A stretch of DNA of 64,000 bases, from the NCBI GenBank assembly GCA_963768165.1, contig CAVYHJ010000028.1, positions 310,001-374,000 of the forward strand, given 5' to 3'. Source of the DNA: CAVYHJ01 sp963768165 [NCBI: uncultured bacterium]. Its GTDB lineage: Bacteria; UBP4; UBA4092. The number at the start of each line of letters is the position of its first letter. The first letter of the stretch is position 1. The position numbers and the translations under genes were made by a program. The notes beneath the pieces are model-generated. The model was not told where the DNA came from, did not search any database, and saw only the letters and a list, made by a program, of their open reading frames with translations. Below, piece after piece: positions 62,397-64,000 of this stretch.

Positions 62397-63549
62397 CGAT
62401 TTTAAAATCGAAAAATTGGCAGGTGCGGGCAAAGTGTGTTTTGTAAGAGTTAGAAAGATGGTTTTGGAATTGGGGGATTTGAGTGGTGTTGACCAGATTA
62501 ATGGTACATCCGCCGAATCCTCCGCCGGTCATCCGGGAACCCAGACAATTGGGAAAACTCTGTGCCGATTCCACCAAACAATCTATTTCCGGACAGCTTA
62601 TTTCATAATCCTCTTTCATGCTTTGATGGGATTGATTCATCAATTGTCCGAGTGACTTTAAATCATTTTTCTTTAATACCTCAACCGCTTTCAATACCCG
62701 CTCATTTTCCGAAATCACATGGCGGCAGCGTTGGGCAATGACCGGCGGAAGAGAACTGGAATATTGCATGAATATCGGCATATCTATCCCTCGAAGATTC
62801 TCAAAAGATGCCGCAGTTCCCGTTTTGGCCGAGTGTAATTGATTAATAAGTTTAACCCCTTTTTCACATTCTTTTCTGCGCTGATTATATTCCGATTTCA
62901 CCAATTGATGTGTAACCCCGCTATTGACAGCCACTAAACTCAAATCGCCCAAAGAGAAAGGGATGTGCTGATATTTTAGAGTCTGGCAATCAATAAAAAG
63001 AGCCATATCTTTCTTTCCGAAGCCGGAAATGAATTGATCCATGATGCCACAATTGACACCTACGAACTCATTCTCCGCGCGCTGACAAAGTTTGACCATT
63101 TCCAACATCGGCAAATCGAAATGAAAAATAGTTTGTAAGATGTATGCGGTTGCCAGTTCGATGGCCGCAGATGAACTTAATCCGATACCATGCGGAATGT
63201 TGCCGGAAATAACCGCATCAATCCCCTTGGACATAAGTTTCTTTTGTGACAGAAAATGGATAACCCCCTTGGGGTAATTTGCCCACTGGGGAGATTCCCG
63301 GTGAATCTTGTTTAGAGAAAAGATGATGTCCTCATCAAAATCCGTCGAATATATTTTGATAATGTCATCTTCTCGCGGCTGTGCGATAATCGTAATCCAT
63401 CGGTCAATCGCCACCGGCAAAACAAATCCCCCGTTATAATCAGTATGTTCCCCAATTAAATTCACCCGTCCCGGAGCACGAACCATAACCGGGTTACTTT
63501 TAACAGAAAACTTTTGAGAAAATAATTCTAGGAGATTTTTATTTGACAT
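62365..63549 (-). CDS. galK: galactokinase
   Basis: A 394-residue GHMP kinase that phosphorylates galactose at C1 (Leloir pathway). RAPGRVNLIGEHTDYNGG (around residue 24) is the galactokinase signature; GIGLSSSAAIELATAY holds the P-loop-like ATP site; TGGGFGGCTINLV is the third GHMP motif. I chose the ATG at 63549, which overlaps the galT stop by 11 bases and gives the usual length; the upstream frame is shared with galT. It overlaps the end of miaA on the opposite strand by 32 bases. Confidence 0.95.
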   Translation of the reverse strand: MSNKNLLELFSQKFSVKSNPVMVRAPGRVNLIGEHTDYNGGFVLPVAIDRWITIIAQPREDDIIKIYSTDFDEDIIFSLNKIHRESPQWANYPKGVIHFLSQKKLMSKGIDAVISGNIPHGIGLSSSAAIELATAYILQTIFHFDLPMLEMVKLCQRAENEFVGVNCGIMDQFISGFGKKDMALFIDCQTLKYQHIPFSLGDLSLVAVNSGVTHQLVKSEYNQRRKECEKGVKLINQLHSAKTGTAASFENLRGIDMPIFMQYSSSLPPVIAQRCRHVISENERVLKAVEVLKKNDLKSLGQLMNQSHQSMKEDYEISCPEIDCLVESAQSFPNCLGSRMTGGGFGGCTINLVNTTQIPQFQNHLSNSYKTHFARTCQFFDFKIVNGAEEFSMT

Positions 63550-64000
63550 CGGAGATTTTTTTGGGAGTGATTTGGCGCAATTCCTCGGCCTTTTCTTCCG
63601 CAATACTATCGTTAATAAACGTCCCGGTGCCGGATTCGCATCCCGCCAGGTATTTCAATTTCGTCCGGCTACGATAGGGCGGATAAAATTCGATATGCCA
63701 GTGATAATAGGGATATTTCCCTCCGCTCGTCGGACTTTGATGCATGACCATCATATAGGGAAAAGAAAAACCATACAGGTTGTCATATTTCATCAATACA
63801 AATTTCAATATTTTCGCCATATCCAGAATTTCCGATTCAGTAAATTCTGTAATTTTCCCAATATGCCGCTGACTGGTAATATGAATTTCATAAGGCCAGC
63901 GTGCATAAAAAGGAATAACAGCTGTAAAACTCTGATTTTCTCCAACCACGCGTTTTTTCTCGCTTTTTTCTTGTTTAAGAATATCACAAAAGAGACAACA
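63539..64000 (-). CDS. galT: galactose-1-phosphate uridylyltransferase, C-terminal part (5' end outside window)
   Basis: The frame stays open to the window end, beginning CCLFCDIL, the cysteine pair that ligates zinc in GalT. The active-site HxH region is WHIEFYPPYR preceded by YYH (around 63690), with FSFPYMMVMHQSP before it. About 150 residues are visible, so roughly half of the usual 340-residue protein is missing. It is followed by galK, forming a galT-galK operon on the minus strand. Confidence 0.93.
   Translation of the reverse strand, partial: CCLFCDILKQEKSEKKRVVGENQSFTAVIPFYARWPYEIHITSQRHIGKITEFTESEILDMAKILKFVLMKYDNLYGFSFPYMMVMHQSPTSGGKYPYYHWHIEFYPPYRSRTKLKYLAGCESGTGTFINDSIAEEKAEELRQITPKKISDVK

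Overview
This window comes from a diderm (outer-membrane) bacterium, probably a poorly sampled lineage known mainly from metagenomes. The evidence is an LptF-type permease overlapping an LptD-like barrel gene, a LolC/E-LolD lipoprotein exporter, several lipoprotein signal peptides, and a bacterial parABS locus. I do not assign a phylum. Most genes are intact and chromosomal in character; the accessory content is two insertion sequences, a small defence cluster, large secreted beta-propeller proteins and many short palindromic repeats.

Layout. 1-4.8 kb: tail of an MFS transporter, a lipoprotein, a complete IS1380-type element with 7-bp flanking direct repeats, a PfkB-family hexose-phosphate kinase and a parvulin foldase. 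4.8-10.3 kb: tRNA-Gly(GCC), HIT hydrolase, parB-parA with two parS sites, a DksA/TraR-type zinc protein, DedA, and a multi-membrane glycosyltransferase. 10.3-14.6 kb: repeat-rich DNA holding an AlbA_2/Schlafen-type protein (flanked by 99-bp direct repeats) and a GmrSD-type DUF262-HNH protein. 14.6-18.8 kb: two related radical SAM proteins and a TPR lipoprotein. 18.8-25.4 kb: purM with a one-base frameshift, a short ferredoxin gene, small zinc-ribbon and hypothetical proteins, a secreted thioredoxin-like protein, lptF-lptD. 25.9-29.1 kb: a kelch-like secreted protein and an IS5-type element. 29.2-35.1 kb: GldA/F/G-like ABC system, PilZ protein, LolC/E and LolD. 35.2-42.4 kb: LysR regulator and gltBD, then a histidine-rich secreted peptide. 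42.4-49.9 kb: two paralogous LVIVD beta-propeller proteins with 7 and 21 repeats. 50.2-53.6 kb: small cysteine-rich proteins and a PhoR/PhoB-type pair. 53.7-64 kb: purD, an AEC transporter, a DUF4258/DUF2283 pair, a large FAD/Fe-S oxidoreductase, an ankyrin protein, miaA, galK and galT (running off the window).

What stands out. Short palindromic repeats of several families occur between genes and, in three cases, inside conserved protein genes without breaking the frame (the glycosyltransferase at 9.2 kb, purD at 54.2 kb, miaA at 61.7 kb). This resembles the in-frame palindromic elements of Rickettsia, but the repeats here are different. Several genes lacking a Shine-Dalgarno sequence have a sigma70-like promoter whose -10 box ends only 6-12 bases before the start codon, which suggests leaderless or nearly leaderless mRNAs. 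Three further genes were recovered that are too short for routine ORF calling or broken: a ferredoxin, a His-rich peptide, and frameshifted purM.
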